Shown here in pieces: positions 37,034 to 49,745 of a stretch of 64,000 bases of DNA. Position 1 is the first letter of the stretch; each line of letters starts with the position of its first letter. The notes under the pieces are model-generated. The model ran no database searches, was not told the DNA's origin, and saw only the letters and a program-made list of their open reading frames with translations. Origin of the DNA: Chionis minor. Lineage: Eukaryota > Chordata > Aves > Charadriiformes > Chionididae. The position numbers and the translations under genes were made by a program. The stretch is from contig VZSF01001054.1 of NCBI GenBank assembly GCA_013398295.1, forward strand, positions 310,001-374,000. The letters run 5' to 3'.

Positions 37034-40000
37034 CATCAGTAAGAGGGGCACAATAAGGTAACAAAGGTGGGAGAGAGGGAGCGAATTCAGTGAACAGATA
37101 TTTCACACTAGCCAAGACAAAGTGGAAAGGACAGAAAGAACATGGAGCTGTGAAGAAAGAAGTTCCATAATAGCTGCTTTGCCAAGTGTGAGCTATTAAG
37201 AAAAGCAAGGGTGAGTAGATGGAAAAGTTGATCCTGGGATTTACAGCAGAGTTCTCAACATCACAGAAAGATGTCATCACAAACCAAAAGCAGGCAATTC
37301 AAATAAATCAGAGGAACTGACTTTAAGAAACTGTAGTACTGCTGCTCATTTGTGTGTAGGTGTGGTATCCCTTACATGCATTCAATAAGGTATTTATCTG
37401 GAGAGACATAAAGTTTATGGAAAGTTTGGAAGTCTGGGAAAAAACACAAATCAAAATGCAACAGCTCCACCTCTACAGAGAAAAAGGAAGGAAATTGAAT
37501 TATAAATATCTCTACATTAGTTATTTTTTTCTTTGAAAGTAACATTTAATTACTTTTTTAAGAGTGAAAAATGTAGTATGCATCATTTATGAAAAAAAAG
37601 TACTGCTGGGCAGGTTTATATAATAAATACCTATATGTTCTTTATTTTACAATAATGACAAATATATGCAATATTTAAGCAGAGCTGTTCTGCATATTAA
37701 GGCATTTACATTTACTGTTTGCCTGTAGACATTTGTAAAGTAAGAAAAAATAAGACAGTGGAAATACAAAACGTCAATATTATTGACTTTTTAGCAGAAA
37801 GGTATTTACATACTGCATCTCAGCCCTACCCCACATTGATAACATAGCACTTTAATGCAGATGCAGAAGAAAAGCATGTTTTGGAGAGGTAAAAACTGAA
37901 AAATGAATGTGGCATTCCTACATATTCATTGAAAAGTAGCTCTCGGGGATGTAGATATACAAAGAATACAGGCATTGGACCTGTATAGTGGTATAAATTC
38001 AAGATAGAAATCACATAATTTGAAATTCTAATTAATTTTAGAATGCATTTGGAAGAACTGAAGTGTAGCAGTAATATAATTTTCAACGTTGAGGATTCTT
38101 TTAGTACTCAAGTCAAACTATTTCACAAAAAAAAATCGTTTTTCCTCCCTCAGCAGCTCCCCAGATTTACTGACTTTCCTTATTTTTCCTCAGGGGAAAG
38201 AACAAAATAAACACAAAAGAACAGACACCTTCTCCTCTACCGCCAAAGCCCAACAAGCCTGCAGGATAAAATGAGAAGTATGTGTTTTGTCCTTAAAGTT
38301 TCTTAAGTGTTTTCTTGATCTCAGATCTCTTTACGAAACATGGGTAATGGGAAGAGTACTTTATTCATACTTATTACTTGCTTATTTCTTGCCTTACATA
38401 AACTTGATGGGAAACAATGAGAAAAAGACAGGTGGAATAATGGCTTTCTCCAAGTCAAGGGAAAAGAGCGGAACCTAAATTTCACACAGGCTGTTCATTC
38501 ATTTCTATGTTGCAATTCTCAACAAAGTGTTTTTTCAAGTTGTGCTTCACATGCATTTAGTAAGACCAGCCTATTAGTGTCAAACAGGAATAGCATTAAA
38601 CGAGGTGATGGGCGCATTCAGGCCTGGAAGCTAAGTATTTTTGAATTGCAGAAGAAATGTGTGTGTAGAACGAATCTTGCAGTCCCAACACATCTTGGTA
38701 ATCATGATTTTATCTGTTCTGTTGTACCGTTCTACTAAAGAGAGAAAGGCAAGACAAAGTCCTTAGAGTGTATGACCCAGAATCACAAGGCATTTAGGCG
38801 ACGACATCCCTGCCAATGAGATGTAGGCTTTTAATGTGTTTGTGCATTGAAAACAGCGTAAGTAAGGACACTATCTGGATATTGGTTTGATTTCCCAGAA
38901 AACATACAGTATATGCTGGTTTCAAAAGCTACTTGGGTCTAATCCAAAACCCACCAGAACAAGTAGAAAGTCTCCTGCTGGCTTCAATAGACTTTGTAAA
39001 GGGATAGCATTGCCTCCAGCCTGATTTCCCGTTGAGAGTGGAGTAGTGGATTATCTGGTAGTTTTTGATTCCTGAAGATTTCACCTTGTTTCAGTATTAG
39101 ATTTAAAAAACAGAAACACGCAGATGAGAACGCTGCAGAGTGGGGATTATTATCCCTTACATTTTAAGAATCGTAGCACCAGTCTCCTTTCACCAACAAG
39201 GTTAAATACCCACATTCCACAAATTTCATACTTAAAAGATGCCAGTGAAAAAATTATGGTTGACACTTTAGATATACAGTAGCATACAGCTGCAGCATGC
39301 ACAGTTCCTCATTTGCTTTTAATTAGTAGAGGGAGAAGGGGAAAATCCTGATTCCTTGATAGCATTAGATTATGCATAAAGTCACAACATATATTTATCA
39401 ATTATAATCTGGATTAAAAAATGCAGACTTACTTAAAAGTTTAAGAATGTACTTGTTTTACCTGAACATTTCCCAGTGAATAGACAGCCTCGCTGAAATT
39501 CTGTAATGAAGGATATTATTTAATTATCACTGTAGCCATTAGTGGTCCTATATAATGAAATATGGGTGATGTCCTTGGCTATGTTCTGCAGATAATTTAA
39601 GAATTATCCTTTATGTCAGTGCAGACCAACTACAAAAGCATACTACTGAAGTTCTCTTCCTCCTTGGCATATGCTCTTTGTTCTGCTCTCTGTAATTACT
39701 ATGTCCCTAGTACACAATTGAATACACTAGAGGCAAGCATAGAAAACATATTTCATACCGAAGCGTCAGCGTGAGTACTCACATATGGATATACATAAAT
39801 CCCCTACTTATAAGAATGTAGGTACAGGTTTTTAATAAATTCAGACTGAGCACCCTACAGAAGAACCTTTCCTTGTTTCTTAGCAATGCTACAAGGACCA
39901 TAAGCCAGAAGCCCCCATGAAATAAACAAACATTAATGTTACTTTCCAATTTCAACCACACCCACAGCAGACAGAGCAGAAAATCATACTTCCCACGTGG

Positions 40001-40705
40001 GGATCTCTTTCCTGCATTGAAAGGGAGCACAATATTCTAGCAAGCTTCAGGTAGCATTTGTCCCTTGGGATATTGTAAGCTCCTAACACCGTTTAAGAAG
40101 CTCCCAGCTACGTATAATCTATGCCAAGGCTGATGCAAAACCAGCCACCCATCCAGAGACAAAAATGGTGGTTTTGAGGCCCCAGTGTTTTTCTCTGCCC
40201 AGCAGATACTGAATGAACAGCTATTAATTACAGCACATATTTAGGCCAGTGTTCTTCCCAGTCAGAATACAATTCGGTGCATTTCTCTTTGCACAGAACA
40301 CAACAGGTTTTAATAGACTAGAAGGAAAGATGCAGCAAGAAAGTGTAATTTACTTACCATTCCCCTCCTCCTTCTATTTGGAAAAGCATTCTCCGGAAAA
40401 AAAACGGTGATGTGCGTATATCCCAGCAGGCTCACGATGGACTGCTTCAGTCTTGCCAGCACAGAGGTACAAAGAAGCTGTTCTGCTACAATACCTACAA
40501 AAACCTACAAAAGACTTTGAAATGTCTCTTCTTACACTCCACCCCTTAGTGTTCCTTCCGGTCTGCCCTTTTCCCATTTGAGATTTGACACATATTGAAT
40601 AGAAATAAAAATTACTCAGTATCTTTCCAGGAGGAACAAAAACACCACGATTTTCTGACATGTGTGGGGTTTTTCGATTGTGTTTGTTTCCTGCCTCCCT
40701 CTCTT

Positions 40706-40725
40706 CCCCCCCCCCTCCCCGCCCC
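40706..40725 (-). other. G-quadruplex motif on the minus strand
   Basis: The + strand holds ten C, T, four C, G, four C. The minus strand therefore reads GGGG, GGGG and a ten-G run with single-base loops, enough for a four-tract quadruplex. Confidence 0.6.
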
Positions 40726-40767
40726 AGCTTTTTCCACTACCATTTTGACCAAGCGACCACCCACAAA

Positions 40768-40822
40768 CTACCCTGATACAAACACTCATCAAGCGTCACT
40801 GAACCCCAAAAATTCAAACATT
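40768..40822 (+). repeat. 55-bp direct repeat, copy 1
   Basis: Begins CTACCCTGATACAAACACTC. The first 32 bp are identical to 41671-41702, and the remainder differs at about five positions. The flanks are unrelated, so this is a dispersed copy of a short segment, not part of a longer duplication. Confidence 0.8.
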
Positions 40823-41670
40823 CTTTTCCTCTACACTGCTCGGGCTTTTACACAAATGCACATTTAATCTGATTCCAAACCACTAAATTCTTTGTATTTT
40901 AGCGTTTTCAACCTTCTCTCGCTATAACCAAAGCCATGTTATGCTTTCTTTATCAGGAAAACAGACCCTTCCTCTCAGGCAAAGTTCCAATCCCCTGTCT
41001 CCAGCTCACACTCAAGCAGTTGCACTCAAACTCACGGCTCCTGTCATTCAAGCAATCTGGGGGGCAGAACATCCCTGATGGTGCTCTCTTGACCCTTGCA
41101 AAGCCAGCAGCGGTGTTACTCAGCTCAATAGATTAACCTGCTACTCGTGTCTTTCTTCCTCTGGCTGCATCTGACTTCTCGTCTCCAGTATGGAATAAAT
41201 TAATCTGTAGTCACTGCAAAACCGTGTCAGTCAGCTGCCAGATTTTATCCTCTCCTCCCCCAGAAAGCAAGGTGGTTTGGATCTGGATTCATTTTTACCT
41301 GAATTACTGAAGACAAAGGGGACAAGCTTGGATATCCAACTTCATTCCCACCTAGGCATTCATTGCAATAAACTCAGCTTCCAAATCAACAACTTTGGCA
41401 CTCCTGGGGAGAGAAATGAAGTGATCACAGCCACTGTCTGTACCGAGAGTGCAGTGACAATCACTCCCACACTGTGGAGTACAGGTGCATTTAGGTAGTA
41501 AATTGGGATGTTCTTCTCAAATTATCAGCAATATTGTAATGAAAATGTCGATAAATCTCTTGTCTAAGTTACGGTTGCCTTCAGTTGCAGGGACGTGACA
41601 GTAGAGAGAGCACTAATTAAGCAAGCATTGGTGGCATCTTTTACTGCCTCCCATGTTAACGCTTCATCAG
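40823..41670. other. Non-coding DNA between the direct-repeat copies
   Basis: No gene or repeat family is recognised in this interval. Confidence 0.5.
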
Positions 41671-41725
41671 CTACCCTGATACAAACACTCATCAAGCGTC
41701 ACCAAACCCCAAAAAGTCAAATGTT
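41671..41725 (+). repeat. 55-bp direct repeat, copy 2
   Basis: Partner of 40768-40822 at a distance of 903 bp in the same orientation. It shares a perfect 32-bp core that includes a CpG (CAAGCGTCAC). Confidence 0.8.
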
Positions 41726-44700
41726 CCTACCCCATGAAATTGTTCTCCTTCATGTTTGGCAGACTGGAGGGACTTATGTGCCATTTGTTCACAGAGATAT
41801 GCAGATCAACCCTAGCCTGCATGGAAATATTTCTTGCAAGCTCTTGACCAGAACTGAATCCACATGTTTCACCTACAATTAAAATTCCCCACACTGAATA
41901 TTGCCTGTTTTTTAATATTTACCATGAAAAGAAAAAAGCATTAATCTATCAACTGCTCCCTAAATATTTTGATTAGACTCTAAAAGTCAAGAAATTCTCA
42001 CATAAGACACCAAAAGACCACAAAAAAGATCTGCATGTTCCACAGAGAACAGGTAACAAAGATTATTAAGGCTAAATCTTTGATAACCTGGCATTTTTCA
42101 TATTCATTAAAAATAATATAGGCATATGCCTGCTATACCCCACACCAAGGCCACATAACAGTATGCATAATCTAGCAGCAAGATTAGCATTCACAAGACT
42201 GACACAAGACAAGCTTCTGAAATATCTTAGAACAAAAGAAAAATCCTGATCACGCACTGTTAATATAGGATAGATAAATGCTGAGCTCTCCTGTCATTTT
42301 TTCCACACGTAGTTCCCATTTCTTTCCTCACAGAAGGGAACGGTTTCCGATGCAGTATCATACCAGTGTATTTTTATACAGTTAGTAAATATATGCGAAT
42401 GCCAGGATCTCTGCAGCAAAGAAGGGAAAATACTCAAATGAATGACAGGTCTCTAGCCATGAATACTCCCTATGTTCAGAGACACTTAATGCAGGAAGGG
42501 GGGCTGCCAAATCCAGAACCTCTGTAATCAGTGTTTGGCACCTTCTACAGTGCAAGGATGAGCTCTATCTGCAGAGACAGCCGCCATTCAGTCCTTCCTA
42601 TGTTCCAGAGAGGGAATGTCATCAGGACAGATCTTCTCATTGACAGGTTTGAGGCTAGAGGATGTGGCCTGGAAGCTATTACTAAATGCAAATGTGAAGC
42701 TCAGGAGCTTGGATCACGCTTGCATGGATGTCAACAAAAATATAAGCAAAAAGGTCCATTTCTTTTCTCCTTTGATTGAAGGTACATGTTCAGCTTTCAC
42801 CTTTCATGCTCTTAATGTCTCAACTAACCACCAAGACAGCCATCATTATACAGCACTTACACACTGAGGAAATGTGGCGATGTAAAGGCTCTCGGTTCCA
42901 CCCATTCAGGCTAGTTGCACATTTGGCAGAGAAGCCTGAGCAGATCCTGCAGTGCATATGCTGTGCTGGTGATGAGGCGATGTGTTCCTCAACAAAGCAA
43001 CCGGGAAGTTCGTATAGAAGAGCATACTTTCCATTCTTTAATACACTAGGCAGTACTTCTATTGCTTTTCATCCAAATTACAGCTGAGTGAAACAAACTG
43101 GACCCATATGCCAAGGACATTTATGTTCCTCTTTCACTGTACTACCCTGGACAAAGTACATATGGCAAAATAAGGCATGCGTGTTCACACATGGAGAAGC
43201 AGGATTGAAACACGTTTCAAACACATGTAGAGGGGACTTTTTACATACAGATCACAGACATTAATTGTTTGAGAGTCTAACAATTGAGTCTTTCTCAATG
43301 ATAATAAAATTGGACGTTACTGCATTCCTTTTATATGAAGAGTACATATACAGAATCAGCATGTTCAAAATGGCATTCCTGTGTCTATAATATTAAGGGC
43401 ATTTGAGAAAATGCGTAAGAAACTGTCTTCTGAATTGATAATGTCCACTCCCTACGGCATTACATGACAGAAAATAGGTTCTTAAAACTTACTGACTGTG
43501 AATGATTCACTTAAACTACTGCGGAGTCAAAAGTAACAAAGAGCAAATCACTTTCCAGCCAACATGCTACGGTATCATAGCTGGAGGAACTGAAACCAGC
43601 AGGAACGCTGCAAGGACAGAAAGGGTAGCAGCCTCATCCCTCCAAGCCCAGCTCTCCTACATGCCGGGAGACAGATATCGCTTTTGTTCTGCTCTCTGTG
43701 AAACCAAATTAGTGCTCTCTGGAGCTGAACTTGCTGGAAAAGGGAAGGCTACTCACTAAGTGACATATAGGAGCCGAATTGCTTACTGATGCAGGTGGTG
43801 CAGAAGGTTGTCTGAAGAAAGCTCTGAATCTCTGCTCTAATATTTCATTAGAACATAAACTAAACAAACTTCCAACACAGCAAAAGCTCTGACCTAGTAG
43901 CTCAGAGAGAAAAAGATAAAACCAGTCCCTCTGCTCATGTCCTCACTGGCAAAACCTTCTCGGGGCCAGCTCTTAGATCAAGCATCTTTCAGTGCCACCT
44001 CTGGATGCAACAGCTTTGCGCAATATCACAGGATCGCTATAAAAAGTCTCTTTCCTTCTTACCCTGAGGGGCCTGGCAGCATGTCTGCTTCTGACTCTTC
44101 TCAACTCTAACCTCATTTGCCCTTCTGCTAGGGTCGATGCTGAGTGAATCAGTCCAACACAAGCTGTGTTTATGCACCAGAGTATTTCCTATGTGGGATG
44201 CAGGTTGGTAGAAGACATCATCTTGAAGATGTGGCCTGAACCAGGGTGCTGGATAAGCCCAGGTGAGGCACACAGACAATCCTCCCTCTGCTGTCTTCTG
44301 CCTTAAAAACCAACTAACCAAACAAGTGAACAAACACAAAAACCCCTAGCACTAGAAACAAACAGAATGGATGGCGTCTGCCAGATCCGCTTATATCAAT
44401 ACTAACGGCCATTCAAGACCTTCGGATTTTTGGTGCTCTGTATTCTGTCTGGGCTCTTCTCTTGCCAGCATAGTAAGTCTAATTGGCACACTACTGCATG
44501 CCAGGGGCCATGCTGCTAATCCACAAGAATGCAGCAAAGACAAGAGAGTTAAGTTTTAACACTACAAGCAGTAGCTTTTATGTATTAGACGATTTACAGC
44601 CAACATTCCCTGAGTGAAGGCTCGTTCCTCGTAGACCTGCGGCACAGTCCTGTTGCAGCACAGAGCCAGCCATCCAACTGGATATAGTCACACACGATCA

Positions 44701-47700
44701 GAGCAGTGCGTGACTTAGTATAGACATACACAACCACTTATATACCAGACAGATCTTTAACACCGGGCAATAACATTACCCAGTTGTCTCTTACCACTGT
44801 TGTGAAATTCATCTGTAAAGACAGAGGCCCCTGTGGTAGTGGGAATCATGCCACACAGATGCTGCTCTATGCTGTTTCAATCCTTTTGTCAGTCTTTAAT
44901 GTGCTTTTGTTCCTCCACATGCTGCAGAAGAGAAATGAACAGCTGGTGATTGTCTCCAAGTTTATATCTAGCTTTTATTTAAAAATTTCACAGTGCCTCC
45001 AATCTTCCCAGCAGACTGAAGCACAGAATGAAAAGCCTTACTTACAATATACATTCCTCCTTTGCTTCTGTACCTGGCATTCTGAACGCAGGTTGCTGGA
45101 TTCCCTCTCTCCGACTTTATTCCCTAGTGTCCTTGCTTTCTTGCTAGATGCATTTAGAAAGCACCCAACTGGACCTCTAACAGATGGCCTGCTGTGACTT
45201 CAGGCACCTGTTGAGGCAGGTGTTGCCATATTGAAGCTATTAGAGATAATTCAATCCATGCTGTAACGCTTTTTGAGATGCTAACGATTGCTCTGATTTA
45301 AAGTACAGCAGCATGAAGTTTTTAAAAGTCATATGTTATCACTGTTATATGGATAAGGTCAACTATTCAGATTGGTGTAAACAGGCATCTCTCAAAGGAA
45401 ACCAATAGAATAAGATTAGGGCATTAGTACAACCCATAGTCTTCAAGCAGATCTTTTACACTGCGATTTATTCCCGAAGAATAGAAAATTATTAACCTAT
45501 GGAAGTGGCTGCCCGTATCTCCTGAAGTTTCATTTGACTACAAGAAGGAGCCCTCACCTATTAGACAACTCTCCATAAAATCTGCTCTGAGCAATTGCTA
45601 ATATTGGATACACTGGATGGCACCAGAATGTATCACACAGACATCTGAGAGACCGCTGCCACTTCTGAGTGACCCAAGAAATATCAGCTTTATTCAGTGT
45701 GCCTGTGCCTTGTACGATAAAGAAAACATTCTAGCGAAGGGAAAGAAATCCTAGCTTTTCCCGTGTGGATTGTGACTAGCCCTCACATACAATGTCATTA
45801 GTAGCCTCCAATAAGCAAATTTCAGCATTTAGCAGATGCTGAATGTGAGGAAAGGGGATTGGAGAAGAGATCCTGCTGCCTATTCTTCCAGTCCTGCCCT
45901 GTACTTTTCCCTGAAAAGTTCCTGGAATTTACCAGCCCCAAGAGTCTGCAAGGTCATAGGGAAACAAAAAGTTTATTCATGTTGGACTTAGACTTTAGCA
46001 AGTACAGCTGGTGCTCCACAATAAAACATGACTAAGAATGAAGTAGGACATTCTCTGTAGTTTTCTTTGCCATTCAGATGCAGGCAAGTTTGCTTATAAA
46101 CTGAATTATGTGCCACAAGGTTTGACAGTTGCATGAGATTTACATGAGAAGCTGTCTTAGGAACACAATGATGTGTTGCACCGCACACAGCGTTGCATGG
46201 TTTTCAGTTCCCTGAACATCATATCCAGCATTTAGATTCCCAGTACCATTTGGAAGCCAATGGAGATGCCTGGGGCCAGCAGCATCACCAGCAGGTGGTT
46301 TTAGCTAGCAGCCAGTGCTTCTAACTATACCATATCTGCACTACACCATTCAATGCCCCTATGTCAATGCATCAAACTACTTCATTACAAAGCAAAGGGG
46401 AGACACTGACCTAGCTGAGAAAACAAGGTATTTCAGTTGGTACTTGGTAGCCCCTGTCCTTGATGTTACTAAACACAGAAAATGTTATTATGTCATGGTG
46501 CAGAAGGCCAAAAATGGAAAAGAAAAACAATCCTCTAAATACATGATGAAAACAAGAATTTATGAAATTTCTCAGACAAAACATTCAGATTCCGGAGGAT
46601 TAATGGGATCCACACCCGCTTGTTTTGCTTTTGCTGTGGGAATTTTGTTCATCAGTCCTGCCCCTCTCCCACATATGCAGAATATGACAAAGCAGCTTTT
46701 CCCAAGCAAGGACCCCTTCAGCCAGCTCTGCTTTGGCAGCCAGCAGCGTGTTACCAGGGTGGCCAGATTGTCACTACTGCCTCGGAGCGGGACTGACAGA
46801 GGCAGGGTCCACAGCACCTCTCCATCAATTTTACTCTGCCGTGACACAAAATGAAAACCTCCGTTCTCTCTCCCACACCTCTGTGTGTACCTCGCTCACT
46901 GTTCTGCTTGCTTTCAGTGGAACCTTCTGTTTAACTGAAGGTTTAGCCCTGGCACATTGTCCCACTTCCCATGCTTTTCAGGCAGAGAATACACTGAATC
47001 CACAGCGTCTAACAACCTCCCCTACCCATGTCCCATTCATCCGTTATGAGAACCCTGATCAGCCCCTTTAAGCCAGCCTTTGGCTCATTTAACAATACTG
47101 AAATCACATCAACTGAGCAGAGTCTGCACTGAAAATTTGGCCCTTTAAAAATATTAATTCAGTTAGAGAAAGGCAATCTTACAGAAAAATATTCCCAATT
47201 GTTAATTTTTGCTATAGCTGTGTTATGTTAGCTCATTGAAATTTAATTGCTAAAGGGTTATAAGAGCCTAGAAATAGACCTAGCATCTGTCTTTTTTTAA
47301 TGTTTCAATTATCACCACAGTAATTTAATGGCACCGTGTGAGAGAATCACCATTGACATGCTAATGAATGGCACCATGTTCACTTACATTAGCTCCATTT
47401 TTAAGAGGTTATAGGTTGAAGACAGGCATTTTATGCTTCAGATATCACTAAGGCAAGCCGTATCACATTTATCTCATTTTGCTTTTACAACTGAAATTAC
47501 GTATCTTAAAAATGTTCACTGAACAGTGAACTGCAAATGGGTTAAACTGTGGTCAATTACAATTATGTACTTGCTTCTTTAGATCAAGATAAGTAACGCA
47601 AATCCTTTCAACCCATTTATTACTTAATTTGTATGTCAGCATTTACTGTTGAAATTCTCTTCAGTTTGTTTTGTGGGCTTTTCCACGAACTGATATGTCC

Positions 47701-49729
47701 TTTAATATTAGCTTTTTAATTGAACAGCCTTGCTTTACTATAAATGTTTTACACTGTTCTTCTCATTTTGCTAAACCAAGCTTACCTATCAATATTTTTC
47801 ATTCATTTATTCTGCAGAAACTCTGCTGCTAACTAAAAAGTCCCAAATCTATTACATCTAAATGATCACAGCAATTTCCATAATAAGAGATGCAATGATG
47901 TACACTGAGCTATTTATCTGCAAGCTTTTCAGCACATCGTATATGAATTTCTATAGACAAGTAATAAGGGATTGACTTCACAAACACAATAGAACAGCCT
48001 TCTGAGATCAGCTAAGTGCTAGTGTTATCATCAGAATTGATTTTGCATGGAAAGCTGCATCTGGACAATAATGTGAAAGGATTTCTCACCTCAACAAAAT
48101 GAGCACAAGGCCAGAGAATGATCCTATAATATTTAATATGAACAAACATTTAAGAATCCTTTACAATGAATTTTATTCTATCATTGTGCATGTTTTCAGC
48201 AGTTCCATAGAGGCAATGCTGCAATGCTTTAGGTGTAGGAATCGACTAGGATGTCTCAGAACGTCTCTCAGCTCTCCTGGCTTTTCAGTCCCACTCATGT
48301 TGCCAGATACTCAGAAGAGTATGCTTGAAGTTGTATAATAAAAAATTAAGTTTTCTAAGTGTATTGTTGGCAACACAGTTGTTGCAGAGAGTGTTTCGTT
48401 ACAACACATCTCGCAGAATAATCTCTCCTCTGTTTAACCTACATAGAGACAGGATGTAATTGCATCCTGGCGTCCTCAGCGCTTCAGACAGTGGTCATTG
48501 CACCCCCTGGTGTCCACATCTCCCACAGCAGCATCTAAAAATCTAAAAAATCTATTATCTCTGCAGCTTTCTCTGCTCTCCCTGCTCCTAGGTAATAAAA
48601 CCAAAACCCAAAACACAACAACAACAAAAATCACAAAAGCCTCTAAATCCATGCACAGTTTTCAGGTTCTCTCCCATGTGATGTTTACTTCCTTTGTGCT
48701 GGGATTGTTACGCTCATCCCTGAGGGAGAAGGAGAGAATCCAAACCTGGGCTTCTCTGCAGCGTTAAGTCTACAGGGTATGGGACAGGCAGCCAAATGCT
48801 GCTTTTAATTTCTCTATATCCCATGATCTCTCACAGAAAAATATGACAATATGTGGCTCTAATCTTCTCCTGCCTGAGCTATTTCTCTGGCTACGGGCCA
48901 GGCGGTCCCTTTGTGGCTGGGCTGCAGTCTTTTTAGGAGAGCTGCCACTAATTAGCTTTGGAATCACAGTGAGGGAAGCAATGAAGGTGGAGAGAAAAAG
49001 TGGTCTTTCCATTAACTCCTTCTTCCCTGCAGCCACAGGAGCTTATAAATTGCCTCACAGTTACAATTATCAATTATCAAGCAGAATAAATTCCATCAGG
49101 CGAATTGTGACATCTATTTCAGATGCTTAGTTTATCTCCCTGTTTGCAGAAAAGCCTACAATCTGTCTGACCTTTGTCATTCTGACAAACTTATCCAAGA
49201 AGAACTCACAAGGGAATTGCGGCAGACATTTCCTCTCCTCTCTCACGCCCCATTTTTTAGTAAGGACATAATTTGCAGAATAAGTTACAAGTGAAAAATT
49301 AAGGGAAGGCTGCCTAGATGAGCTTTGGGCATAGCCTAGCAAATATTTTTTCCTTAGTACCCTGTTGATTGCTTGAAAGTGAGCTCATAATACACTCACT
49401 GGCTTATATTTGCTTATGTTACTCTTCATTAACCTACTACAAGTGTGAGGAGATTGATATCAATCATTAGAGGGATTGCAGCCATCCTCACACAATTTAA
49501 ACCTGAAGGGTAAAACATGGTCCTTAAAAGACTAATTATCACAAGAGGAGTCCAATCTATCTGTAGGTATCTGTAACTGGAGACTTTGAGAGACAGTACA
49601 GAGAACAGCAATGAATTAAACCGTGATCTATGTAATGTTGATCTAAAAACTGATGGATGATATCGCTGGTCGCAACTTCTTTAAGGGTCTTCCCACTCAT
49701 GTTTTACAGGGCTATATTTACATTGGTAC

Positions 49730-49745
49730 TCATGAATATTCATGA
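49730..49745. repeat. 16-bp perfect palindrome
   Basis: TCATGAATATTCATGA equals its own reverse complement. It contains ATGAATATTCAT, resembling paired octamer/POU-type half sites, though no function is shown. Confidence 0.5.

Larger units (their letters stand above)
35651..40767. other. Unique AT-rich non-coding DNA
   Basis: No gene or transposon is seen. Small features are a tandem 12-mer (37008-37033) and a C-rich tract (40706-40725). Frames up to about 95 codons are present without recognisable products. Confidence 0.6.

Noticed and set aside
44784..45197. 137-codon ORF with a hydrophobic segment
   Set aside because: The hydrophobic run looks like a membrane helix, but nothing else supports a gene, and T-rich DNA gives such runs by chance.
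46315..46854. 179-codon ORF on the + strand, the longest in the window
   Set aside because: No recognisable domain or motif and mixed composition. It has a shadow ORF on the other strand and no splice or promoter context. One frame of this length in 64 kb is within chance.
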